This document shows, piece by piece, positions 1 through 5,932 of a DNA stretch of 6,164 bases. A model generated the notes under the pieces. It saw only the letters and a list, made by a program, of their open reading frames with translations, ran no database searches and was not told the DNA's origin. The stretch comes from a candidate division TM6 bacterium UASB124 (GTDB lineage: Bacteria; Dependentiae; Babeliae; Babeliales; RVW-14). A program made the translations under genes and the position numbers. Position 1 is the first letter of the stretch, and every line of letters starts with the position of its first letter. The stretch is taken from positions 118,758 through 124,921 of the forward strand of contig LDIV01000001.1 in assembly GCA_001468855.1 (NCBI GenBank). The letters run 5' to 3'.

Positions 1-842
1 ACGTAAAGATATTTTTCAGACCCCAGCCACCAAAGACCAAAAAGATTATACATCCAAGAATCAAAATATCCTTTAAAAGCTATAAGTTCTCGTTTGGTTC
101 CAACATCTGAACCATCAATAATAATTTCTTTTTCCCTAGGATAATCTTTATATTTATTTTTAATTGCACTAAGCAACTTAGAGGTAACATCAATTTTTTC
201 AGACCCTCCCAGAGGCTTTGCTTCATATTCGGCTTTTACTATTTCTATAGGCGGATTATCTTCTTTTATTTTGTCAATTTCAGCACCTAAACGCTTAATC
301 TTATTGGATGCGCTACGGGGGGATAAATAGGCACCAAGCTTAACATTTCTAAAGAAGCAATTGTCGACGTTTTCACCTTCCACCGTCCAAAACATCAAAG
401 GATCTTTGTCTTTAGCTTCGACAAGGTCTACTTCATTAGTACTTTCATTCGCTTTCAACACTCTATTCCCGGCGACTTCAGAAATTAAACGAACGGCGCC
501 AGCCTCCTTGCCAATAGTAAAAAATGTTGCTGGATCATTTTTATCTTTTGAGTCACAACGCAACTTCCAAAGATCACCCTCCTTTGAAGCACGATAATAA
601 AAACCAGCTCCTTCTGTCTGCGCACGAAGCTGAATTTTCAACCCATCTTTCAATTTGTCGGCAAGAGTAGATGGCTCATAGAAAAATTGCATTTCATAGG
701 GAGTTTCGTTACGAACCCATTCAACAATAGCCGTGCCATATTTATTTTTGAGTATATTAGGCACATCGGCACACTGAGTCTGAGCAACAGTACCAACTAA
801 AAAAACTGTTGCTGATAAAAGAGCGTACGGTATTTTACGCAT
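1..842 (-). CDS. Large exported protein A, N-terminal 280 residues (runs off left edge), paralogue of the 1256-aa protein
   Basis: Open from an ATG at 842 to the left edge without a stop; the true C-terminus is outside the window. An AAGGAG ribosome binding site lies 6 nt before the ATG. Residues 1-25 form a typical signal peptide: a basic start (MRK), a hydrophobic core (ALLSATVFLVGTVA), then QTQCAD. There is no lipobox before Cys24, so signal peptidase I cleavage near residue 24-26 is likely. From residue 33 on it matches the N-terminal module of the large gene at 1960-5730. Shared blocks include VRNET-YEM-FFY (43-55), KLRCDSKD (93-100), SEVAG (121-125), LKANE (129-133), DNC (160-162), LSPRS (173-177) and SWM--LFG--WLG (262-274). 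Cys96 and Cys162 are conserved. No catalytic motif is visible. By analogy the missing part may carry the same kind of C-terminal repeats, but that is inference. Function unknown; envelope or surface location likely. Confidence 0.9.
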   Translation of the reverse strand, partial: MRKIPYALLSATVFLVGTVAQTQCADVPNILKNKYGTAIVEWVRNETPYEMQFFYEPSTLADKLKDGLKIQLRAQTEGAGFYYRASKEGDLWKLRCDSKDKNDPATFFTIGKEAGAVRLISEVAGNRVLKANESTNEVDLVEAKDKDPLMFWTVEGENVDNCFFRNVKLGAYLSPRSASNKIKRLGAEIDKIKEDNPPIEIVKAEYEAKPLGGSEKIDVTSKLLSAIKNKYKDYPREKEIIIDGSDVGTKRELIAFKGYFDSWMYNLFGLWWLGSEKYLY

Positions 843-967
843 GTCTTTCTCCTTCTTTATTGACCACACACAATACCTTACATCTTCACACATCTAGCGC
901 TCAAACATTGTTTTGAGTATGTGCATAAAAAAATACAAATGCAATAATTTTTGATTATCTATTTCTT
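843..967 (-). other. Intergenic spacer between genes B and A, no clear terminator
   Basis: This 125-nt spacer holds two weak hairpins: CTCAAA/TTTGAG at 900-917 (6-bp stem, 6-nt loop) and TGCAT/ATGCA at 922-943 (5-bp stem, 12-nt loop). Neither is GC-rich, and neither is followed on the minus strand by a clear T-run. A poor promoter-like pair (TTGCAT, 17 nt, CATACT, both on the minus strand) overlaps the second hairpin. Gene A may therefore be read through from B or have a weak promoter of its own; the sequence does not decide. Confidence 0.35.
849..854 (-). promoter_or_regulatory. Ribosome binding site of protein A
   Basis: AAGGAG on the minus strand, 6 nt upstream of the ATG at 842. It fixes the start of this edge-truncated gene, and the signal peptide begins directly at that ATG. 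Confidence 0.75.
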
Positions 968-1807
968 TTACTGCGTTAAGGAGAGTTCAATCTTATTATT
1001 TTGAGGAGCCATTTTCCAAACCTCCTTAACCGGTTCATGAAAAACAGCAGCATCAAGAGAATATAAAACAGATTTGGCAGACATTCGCATCAACGATGAT
1101 CGGTCAACTGTTTTTTTAAGCACAATCATCGGCAATTTGATTACGTTATTAGGTAATTCCACAGTCCAAGGCTCAACATGATCTACATATTTAGGGTCAA
1201 TCAATATAACAACACTATGCGAAGGAACAATAAAATTCTTTTTATTCAACCGCTTTTCCTTCTGATGCCATGTTCCACCTCGATAAAAACCTTGTCGTTT
1301 AAAGGTATAATAGAGATAGTTTTTATCAGGAATCACACTGTCATTTTTGATAGTATTAACTTTATCAAAATTTTGTTTGATAACTTTGCAAATAATTAAC
1401 GAATATTTTTCGATACGTTGCTCTTCTATAGGAAACGAGAAGAAACCTTCATCATTACTAATTTCTTCTTTACCCTGAAACAAAACTCTAAACCCTGGAA
1501 CTTTATCAACCAAACCTTGAACCTTAATGCAACCACGAATTTCTGGAGTCATATTGGGACTTACAGGAACATAGGGTTGTGGAGGAGGCGTTGGCTGTTG
1601 AGATACTTGCTGAGGCGACACTTGCTGCTGAACCGGCATTTGATTTTGTTGTTGCCGTTGTTGCTGCTGTGCTTGGGCAATCGCAAACAATGGAATCCTT
1701 TGTCCATTACCTGAAATTACCATTGGACCCTGAAAAGAATCGTTTCCAATGCAACGGTCTGACAACACTACAAATAGAACAAAAAATACAAACTTTATAT
1801 GTTTCAT
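968..1807 (-). CDS. Secreted protein B with Gln/Pro-rich linker and unassigned C-terminal domain (279 aa)
   Basis: The start is the ATG at 1807, with GGAG 6 nt upstream. An in-frame GTG at 1819 overlaps that ribosome binding site and is unlikely to be used. Residues 1-21 form a signal peptide: MKHIK, a hydrophobic core (FVFFVLFVVLS), then DRCIG/ND. There is no lipobox before Cys19. Residues about 44-83 are low-complexity Gln- and Pro-rich sequence (AQQQQRQQQ, PTPPPQP), a likely flexible linker or wall-spanning segment. Residues about 88-140 (IRGCIKVQG, PGFRVLF, ISNDEGFFSFP) look like the start of a carboxypeptidase-regulatory-like or transthyretin-like beta-sandwich, in which a G-x-V strand is followed by a T/SNDxGxF turn. 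Residues 140-279 match no family I recognise and contain basic patches (KEKRLNKKN) and beta-prone stretches (HSVVILID, VIKLPMIVL). B lies between two paralogous genes but shows no resemblance to either beyond being exported. The coding frame is well supported; the function is unknown. Confidence 0.88.
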   Translation of the reverse strand: MKHIKFVFFVLFVVLSDRCIGNDSFQGPMVISGNGQRIPLFAIAQAQQQQRQQQNQMPVQQQVSPQQVSQQPTPPPQPYVPVSPNMTPEIRGCIKVQGLVDKVPGFRVLFQGKEEISNDEGFFSFPIEEQRIEKYSLIICKVIKQNFDKVNTIKNDSVIPDKNYLYYTFKRQGFYRGGTWHQKEKRLNKKNFIVPSHSVVILIDPKYVDHVEPWTVELPNNVIKLPMIVLKKTVDRSSLMRMSAKSVLYSLDAAVFHEPVKEVWKMAPQNNKIELSLTQ

Positions 1808-1813
1808 TATAGT

Positions 1814-1817
1814 CTCC
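1814..1817 (-). promoter_or_regulatory. Ribosome binding site deciding the start of gene B
   Basis: GGAG on the minus strand, 6 nt upstream of the ATG at 1807. The alternative GTG codon at 1817-1819 shares bases with this site. It would also add four residues (METI) before the signal peptide's MKHIK, so the ATG is preferred. Confidence 0.7.
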
Positions 1818-1853
1818 ACTCCATCGTCTCATATATATTATTTCATACGTATC

Positions 1854-1882
1854 AACATAAAGCCTTGCACATTATTCGTCAA
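1854..1882 (-). promoter_or_regulatory. Sigma-70-like promoter for gene B
   Basis: On the minus strand, TTGACG (1877-1882, 5 of 6 to the consensus -35) is followed after exactly 17 nt by TATGTT (1854-1859, 4 of 6 to the -10). It lies just beyond the terminator of the upstream gene and about 47 nt before the B start codon, as expected for a separate transcription unit. It was found by eye only; the -10 is imperfect and an alternative AT-rich stretch sits at 1830-1840. Confidence 0.45.
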
Positions 1883-1894
1883 TGAGCTTATCTC

Positions 1895-1935
1895 AAAAGG
1901 GAGGAGGGCGGCAATTGACCACCCTCCTCCCTTTT
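1895..1935 (-). terminator. Strong GC-rich hairpin terminator of the 1256-aa gene, possibly bidirectional
   Basis: Two 17-nt arms (1895-1911 and 1919-1935) with a 7-nt loop pair along their whole length. The only irregularity is at 1909/1921, a G-U wobble in minus-strand RNA but a C-A mismatch in plus-strand RNA, so the minus-strand structure is the better one. The stem is GGGAGGAGGG-rich and flanked by A/T tracts. It lies 24 nt after the stop codon of the large gene. The plus strand shows an even longer T-rich tail after the stem (1932-1951), so it could stop transcription from either side. The G-rich arm has four runs of two or more Gs and could in principle also form a two-layer G-quadruplex; that is speculation. 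Confidence 0.85.
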
Positions 1936-1959
1936 TCCTTATTCTTTTTTTACGTATGT

Positions 1960-4900
1960 TTAGTAAGTCACCACTGGCACCTGCGCTGGCACCATCACCT
2001 CTGCTACCGGCTCAACTGATTTTGAAGCCACATCTGCTTTTTTAATTTTTTTTGTTGTTACACCTGAAGATGCTTTTACTTGAGATGGTACTTGTTGTAC
2101 GTCTGACACTGTGGGTGTAGCAATAAAAACCACATTGCCTTGAGATCCCTTACTCTTAGGTTCCTTAAGTTGTAATGGTGGTGTTATTTTAACTTTGCGA
2201 ATCATTACTGTTTTATACCACTTAGAAAATCCAATATCCGAAATAGAAATAGATGGATAAGGATCTTGCCATGAAACATTACCCTTTTTAGTTAAATCAG
2301 GAGTACCGGTACCAAGCGTGATTTTACCTTTATAAATATTCACCCATAAAGGAATATACATATCCGGTCTAAGTTCAAAATCAGGATGTTTCTTCTGATC
2401 AAATTTAATCACCGCGTCACCCAGACTTCGGCGGGCAATTGTTATCTGAGAATTATTCCAACGTCCAAAACCAACTTCATACATTGGCGAACCGTTAGCT
2501 CTGACTTTAAACGGACTTTTCGCAAAACCAACAAAAACATCTGCGCCTGCCTTTGCTTCAAAATAAACACAAACGCCATCTTTATACTTAACAGGATCAA
2601 GTTTATATGGCCACATCATCTCTCTAAAACCAACCTCTATACCCTGAACAACCATTTGTTTATTATTAAAAATCTTCTTTGCCAAATCATTTGCCCAAAC
2701 GTACAAATCATCTTTACGAGAAGCTTCTTTTTCAATCGTCGTATCAATAAGGTACGGATTGTCATATGCTGCAACCAAAAGATCAAGCATCTTGTTGTAA
2801 AGATCCAAAGCTTTATCATCAAGGATGTTCACTGTTTTTCCAGAAACAACAACTGATGTTTCAAGTGATTTTTTATCAAATGTCTTATATATCTCACTAA
2901 TATTGCTATAAATTTTATCTCTTCGAGCAGCTTCTTTAACGATATAAACGTGATTCACATTCTGAACAACTTCTCTCATAACATCGATTGCATGAGTAAT
3001 ATCAGTATACTTAGCCTTATCAAACTCTGTTAAAAGAACATCAACTCGATCGCTATTTTTCTGCGCTTCCGGTGGAATGAGAGCATAGGTTGTTGGTCGC
3101 GATACATCTTCTGTATAAATATAGCGATCGGCAAGCTTTTGAATCTCATTCAATGAAGCCTCATCTTTTGCGGCAAGAGATTTGGCCAATACACCTCCAC
3201 CGGCAGCCAATACAGCGGCAACCCCAGTGATTGTTTGTGATATAGGGCCGCCAGCTCCACCGGCCGATGACAACGCACTAGCAGACTGAAATGATGCATC
3301 AGCAGCCTTCTGTGCAATATACACATTCTTTCTAAGCTCGATTTCTTTAACTGAATCAATAAGCTGTTGTAAATCAAGTTTAGGTTTGCCATCCTGTTGT
3401 ATAGTAACTGAAAAAATATACGTTCCATCAGGTTTTGGAGCCTTACCAATTGCCCACTCGCCACCACTTAATAAATCCTTAAAAAAGACCTGTGGACCTC
3501 GTTGCGTAATACGATAATTATATTTGGCATCTACAATCAATGACCCTTTCAAATCAGATAAACCCTGCGTTTTTATGTATGACGGCTGCTTTTCACCAAA
3601 GCCCATCTCAACCTGTGGCCACAACGAAACATTCTGAATAGTTGCTTTGCCGGAAAAAACAATTTTAGTTATACCTCGCTGCATCTTCTCCGGCTTAAGA
3701 GAGCCATCCAACCATATAAGAAAAGGATTTGTCCCAATAGAACCCTTACCAGCAATAATACTACCCTTATATAAACTCACCCAATAACGACCGGACATTT
3801 TAGCCGCTTGAGCCAAATTAATCGTCTTAAGCTCTTTACCGCCCTCATGACGACGTAATACCACATTTGTACCAAAAGAAAGGTCATAACCCTTGTTCTT
3901 TGCATTCACCAAAGACACTGTTAAATTGTCGCCTTGGAATGCAAATTCAACAGCACCGGCATCAGCTGGTGATAATGGTTTTGGGAATACCCCCATAGAG
4001 ATACCTTTTGTTACAGAAACATAGGGTTCTGATGGTTTTATAATAACCAACGGATCATCAACTTTCTCAATTTCAGTATACCGTACCGGTTTTTCAGCAG
4101 AACCAAAACCTATTCTATTAATCATAGGTACTTTATCCTGATCTCGCCAGGCCATAATAATACCGGTACCAGGATCACCTTTGCCAACAACAATAAGACC
4201 ATCATTAAGACTTATCCAGATATTTTCAAGAATACCAGGAGACACGCGTGCAAGTGGATTTTCATCGACCTTTACTCTGTAAACCGGATCCATATTCCCA
4301 TCTTTATAAATACACGCCTCAGTATTATTTGAAGCACCAAGAACAATGACATAACGAGATATGACACCTGCTTTATCACTCAAAGCAATACGAACATTCC
4401 CAGAATCCTCGGCAATCACCCTAAATAATATTGTAGCTTTCCATGGCTTTGATAAAGACTCTTCTAGCCACGCCCATCCCCCATACAATGCTTGAAGGAC
4501 GATTAACATCTCAGGCCCAAAACCAGGAATTACTTGTACGCAATTTCCTCGCATTTCAGGATTTCTAATAGCCGCAATATTTCCAACAGCTTGTGTCGCA
4601 CCAGGCTTAATAACTTCACCCCCTCCACGTTCTTCCTCTTCCAACGTTGTCAGCGGTTCTATCGTCAGTTGCTCAAAGATTGTTGGGTCTTTGTATAAAT
4701 CTTGTGGAGGATAGCCAACAGATCCAAGCGATTTATCTGCACTTACAACACCCTTTAACGCTGCTTTTTTTAGTTCATCTCTTTTTTGAATTTTTGCATA
4801 CAGATTAGGATTGACCCTAGGATCTGCTTCTATAACAATCCCATCATTAGAACCAACTTGCCACTCATCACGATCAAGCACAATATCATACATTTTGACT

Positions 4901-5730
4901 TTAAATTTCAAATGTTTTTGTGTACCTAACCAAAAAGCTCCAAATAGTTTTCTCATCCACGATCTTATTGGCCCTTTTCCTTCGCTCGAGCCAACAATCC
5001 ATTCATCTTCAACACCAACATTACCTGGATTAAGTTCGATCTTTTTTACATATGGGTATTTAGGATAAATCTCTTTGATCTTCTCAACCAACTTATCCTT
5101 TACATCCATCCACCCAAAACCTTCTCGGCCAAATTCTGCCCATATAATTTCAAGTGGCTTTTGTTCATATACTTCTATTTGGTTATCTAACCGTCTTATT
5201 CTATTTTCATCACTTCGCGGGGACAACAATGCTTCTAACTTAATATTACGCAAATAACAATTATCAAGAGTGTCTCCAACCAAGGTCCAATACGCTGCAT
5301 CATCGCTTGTCTTAGGATCAACGAATTCAACTTCGTACGTCTTTTCATTTGCTTTTAATATTTTTTTCCCAGCAACCTCTGACAATAATTGGAGTGAATT
5401 AGCATATTTTTTAACCGTAAAAATGGTTGCTTTATCTTTTGAATCTTTACTATCACATCGTAATTTCCAATTATTTCCATCTTTTACGGCACGATAATAA
5501 CGTCCAGAACCTTCAAAATGAGCTCTCAACTGTATTTGCATACCATCTTTTAAAGAGTCAATAATTTTTGATGAATAATAAAAAAATTTCATTTCATAGA
5601 TAGTCTCATTTCTCACACTACTTAGGAATGCTTGCCCATATTTATCTTGAACATCTTCTCCTTTAATCCAAGACCAGCAACCTACAATGATAAAGACCAT
5701 ATAACCAAACACCTGATGCTTTTTGAGCAT
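1960..5730 (-). CDS. Very large exported protein C with three farnesoic-acid-methyltransferase-like repeats (1256 aa)
   Basis: Uninterrupted from the ATG at 5730 to the TAA at 1960-1962. Residues 1-24 are an export signal: MLKKH, a hydrophobic core, then IVG-Cys18, which fits a lipobox; signal peptidase I cleavage near IKG/ED is the alternative. Residues 29-275 are the module shared with the protein encoded at 1-842, including Cys92, Cys158 and SWMRKLFG--WLG. Residues 280-400 are a linker with an acidic patch (LEEEER, 363-368). Three divergent copies of a domain resembling Methyltransf_FA (PF12248) follow at about 430-556, 590-705 and 1026-1183. Each has the core W(I/V)-x-G-x-I-x-x-G-x-G, then W-x-D and a closing strand ending in F. 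Residues 712-785 are beta-prone. Residues 785-1025 are mostly helical, with an Ala/Gly-rich hydrophobic stretch at 820-855. The tail (1195-1256) is Lys-, Ser-, Val- and Pro-rich. The family is named after a crustacean protein but lacks the usual SAM-binding fold, so methyl transfer should not be assumed. A binding, adhesion or structural role at the cell surface is the best guess. The coding call is very secure, the domain call moderate. Confidence 0.93.
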   Translation of the reverse strand: MLKKHQVFGYMVFIIVGCWSWIKGEDVQDKYGQAFLSSVRNETIYEMKFFYYSSKIIDSLKDGMQIQLRAHFEGSGRYYRAVKDGNNWKLRCDSKDSKDKATIFTVKKYANSLQLLSEVAGKKILKANEKTYEVEFVDPKTSDDAAYWTLVGDTLDNCYLRNIKLEALLSPRSDENRIRRLDNQIEVYEQKPLEIIWAEFGREGFGWMDVKDKLVEKIKEIYPKYPYVKKIELNPGNVGVEDEWIVGSSEGKGPIRSWMRKLFGAFWLGTQKHLKFKVKMYDIVLDRDEWQVGSNDGIVIEADPRVNPNLYAKIQKRDELKKAALKGVVSADKSLGSVGYPPQDLYKDPTIFEQLTIEPLTTLEEEERGGGEVIKPGATQAVGNIAAIRNPEMRGNCVQVIPGFGPEMLIVLQALYGGWAWLEESLSKPWKATILFRVIAEDSGNVRIALSDKAGVISRYVIVLGASNNTEACIYKDGNMDPVYRVKVDENPLARVSPGILENIWISLNDGLIVVGKGDPGTGIIMAWRDQDKVPMINRIGFGSAEKPVRYTEIEKVDDPLVIIKPSEPYVSVTKGISMGVFPKPLSPADAGAVEFAFQGDNLTVSLVNAKNKGYDLSFGTNVVLRRHEGGKELKTINLAQAAKMSGRYWVSLYKGSIIAGKGSIGTNPFLIWLDGSLKPEKMQRGITKIVFSGKATIQNVSLWPQVEMGFGEKQPSYIKTQGLSDLKGSLIVDAKYNYRITQRGPQVFFKDLLSGGEWAIGKAPKPDGTYIFSVTIQQDGKPKLDLQQLIDSVKEIELRKNVYIAQKAADASFQSASALSSAGGAGGPISQTITGVAAVLAAGGGVLAKSLAAKDEASLNEIQKLADRYIYTEDVSRPTTYALIPPEAQKNSDRVDVLLTEFDKAKYTDITHAIDVMREVVQNVNHVYIVKEAARRDKIYSNISEIYKTFDKKSLETSVVVSGKTVNILDDKALDLYNKMLDLLVAAYDNPYLIDTTIEKEASRKDDLYVWANDLAKKIFNNKQMVVQGIEVGFREMMWPYKLDPVKYKDGVCVYFEAKAGADVFVGFAKSPFKVRANGSPMYEVGFGRWNNSQITIARRSLGDAVIKFDQKKHPDFELRPDMYIPLWVNIYKGKITLGTGTPDLTKKGNVSWQDPYPSISISDIGFSKWYKTVMIRKVKITPPLQLKEPKSKGSQGNVVFIATPTVSDVQQVPSQVKASSGVTTKKIKKADVASKSVEPVAEVMVPAQVPVVTY
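2182..2655 (-). repeat. FAMeT-like repeat 3 of protein C (residues about 1026-1183)
   Basis: Protein-level repeat. It runs from GVCVYFEAKAGADVFVGF through YEVGFGRWNNSQITIARR to LWVNIYKGKITLGTGTP, then VSWQDP and ISDIGFSKW. It is the best match of the three to the family, with the complete W-Q-D and IGFSKW ending. It is separated from repeats 1 and 2 by about 320 residues. Confidence 0.6.
3166..3273 (-). other. Ala/Gly-rich hydrophobic segment inside protein C (residues 820-855)
   Basis: Around TITGVAAVLAAGGGVLAKSL the protein is hydrophobic and small-residue-rich, with no charge for about 30 residues before Lys850. It lies in the predicted helical region between repeats 2 and 3. It could be an internal transmembrane or membrane-inserting helix, or a flexible glycine-rich hinge. 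By eye its hydrophobicity is borderline. Confidence 0.4.
3616..3963 (-). repeat. FAMeT-like repeat 2 of protein C (residues about 590-705)
   Basis: Protein-level repeat: AVEFAFQGDNLTVSLVN, then YDLSFGTNVVLRRHEGG, YWVSLYKGSIIAGKG, PFLIWLDG and ITKIVFSG. It follows repeat 1 after a linker of about 35 residues. The closing IGF is changed to IVF. Confidence 0.6.
4063..4443 (-). repeat. FAMeT-like repeat 1 of protein C (residues about 430-556)
   Basis: Protein-level repeat: ATILFRVIAEDSGNVRIAL, RYVIVLGASNNTEACI, IWISLNDGLIVVGKGDPG, MAWRDQ and INRIGFGS. The W-I-S-L-x-x-G-x-I-x-x-G-x-G core aligns directly with repeats 2 and 3. Confidence 0.6.
4906..5646 (-). repeat. N-terminal module of protein C duplicated in protein A (counterpart at 3-746)
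   Basis: This segment encodes residues 29-275 and corresponds to 3-746 of the window. The protein similarity is clear over the whole length with few gaps, but the DNA has diverged at many third positions. It is therefore an old gene duplication rather than a recent repeat or assembly artefact. The pattern KATIFTVKK--LQLLSEVAGKKIL, then DNCYLRNIKLEALLSP, hints at a beta-trefoil (fascin- or ricin-like) fold. That fold is inference. Confidence 0.8.
5677..5688 (-). other. Possible lipobox (IVGC) in the signal peptide of protein C
   Basis: Residues 15-18 read I-V-G-Cys directly after a hydrophobic core, which satisfies the [LVI][ASTVI][GAS]C rule for signal peptidase II. The core is short, and Trp follows the Cys, which is uncommon. 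The paralogue at 1-842 has no such box, so lipidation is uncertain. Confidence 0.45.
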
Positions 5731-5736
5731 ATCGAA

Positions 5737-5751
5737 CCCTTTCCCTTTATA
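5737..5751 (-). promoter_or_regulatory. Weak ribosome binding site and possible -10 of the 1256-aa gene
   Basis: On the minus strand AAAGGG (5737-5742) ends 6 nt before the ATG, a poor but plausible Shine-Dalgarno. Just upstream TATAAA (5746-5751) matches a -10 box at 5 of 6. Seventeen nt above it is TTTCAG, a poor -35, so this promoter would need an activator or the start site would differ. Transcription from here would leave a very short leader. Confidence 0.3.
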
Positions 5752-5860
5752 CAGAGCTTACGCCCTAACTGAAAGGTACAGCTAGGAATTGATTTTTTAT
5801 GTAAAGATGTTCCAATTTTATGAGTTAATCAATAATTCCATAAAAAAAGGAGATCCTTAC

Positions 5861-5932
5861 ATGCATACAGCTCAATCATATCAAAATCTTGGCACAGAAC
5901 AATATGAGGATAACTTTGGTTATATTGCGTAA
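5861..5932 (+). CDS. Small ORF of 23 aa with strong ribosome binding site, function unknown
   Basis: ATG at 5861 and TAA at 5930-5932, encoding a 23-residue peptide that starts MHTAQSYQNLGTEQY and ends GYIA. AAAGGAG (5846-5852) lies 8 nt upstream, the strongest plus-strand ribosome binding site seen here. The peptide is polar and resembles nothing I know. It runs divergently from the 1256-aa gene, and the transposase fragment overlaps its end in another frame. It may be a genuine small gene, a leader peptide, or the 5' end of a longer gene cut off when the transposase region arrived or was deleted. Confidence 0.35.
   Translation: MHTAQSYQNLGTEQYEDNFGYIA

Noticed and set aside
361..597. Plus-strand ORF of 78 codons, similar to another plus-strand ORF at 5270-5497
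   Set aside because: Both lie antisense to the conserved module of proteins A and C; their similarity simply mirrors the sense-strand homology, and neither has a ribosome binding site that I can see.
1618..1675. CAG/CAA-type codon repeat as a possible phase-variable microsatellite in gene B
   Set aside because: The Gln stretch is coded by mixed CAA, CAG and CAC/CCG-type codons with interruptions, so no pure tandem repeat suited to slippage is present.
1178..2045. Overlapping plus-strand ORFs opposite gene B and the terminator
   Set aside because: They are shadows of gene B; one is Leu/Arg-rich because it reads the Q-rich linker backwards. None has protein-like features of its own.
2386..2856. 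156-codon plus-strand ORF opposite the large gene
   Set aside because: Antisense to repeat 3 and the helical region; its composition is that of a shadow frame, with no recognisable domain or start signal.
3150..3467. 105-codon minus-strand ORF in another frame inside the large gene
   Set aside because: Fully contained in the 1256-aa frame, which has strong domain support; this is an out-of-frame reading of the same DNA.
4063..4443. Calling the FAMeT-like domains active methyltransferases
   Set aside because: No SAM-binding glycine motif or Rossmann-like pattern is visible; the family name is historical and gives no evidence of catalysis.
5785..5839. Imperfect inverted repeat (GGAATT-GATT and AATC-AAT-AATTCC) as a possible transposon end or operator
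   Set aside because: The arms are AT-rich, differ by a 3-nt bulge and are 32 nt apart; such a match is easily expected by chance here and no target duplication can be seen.
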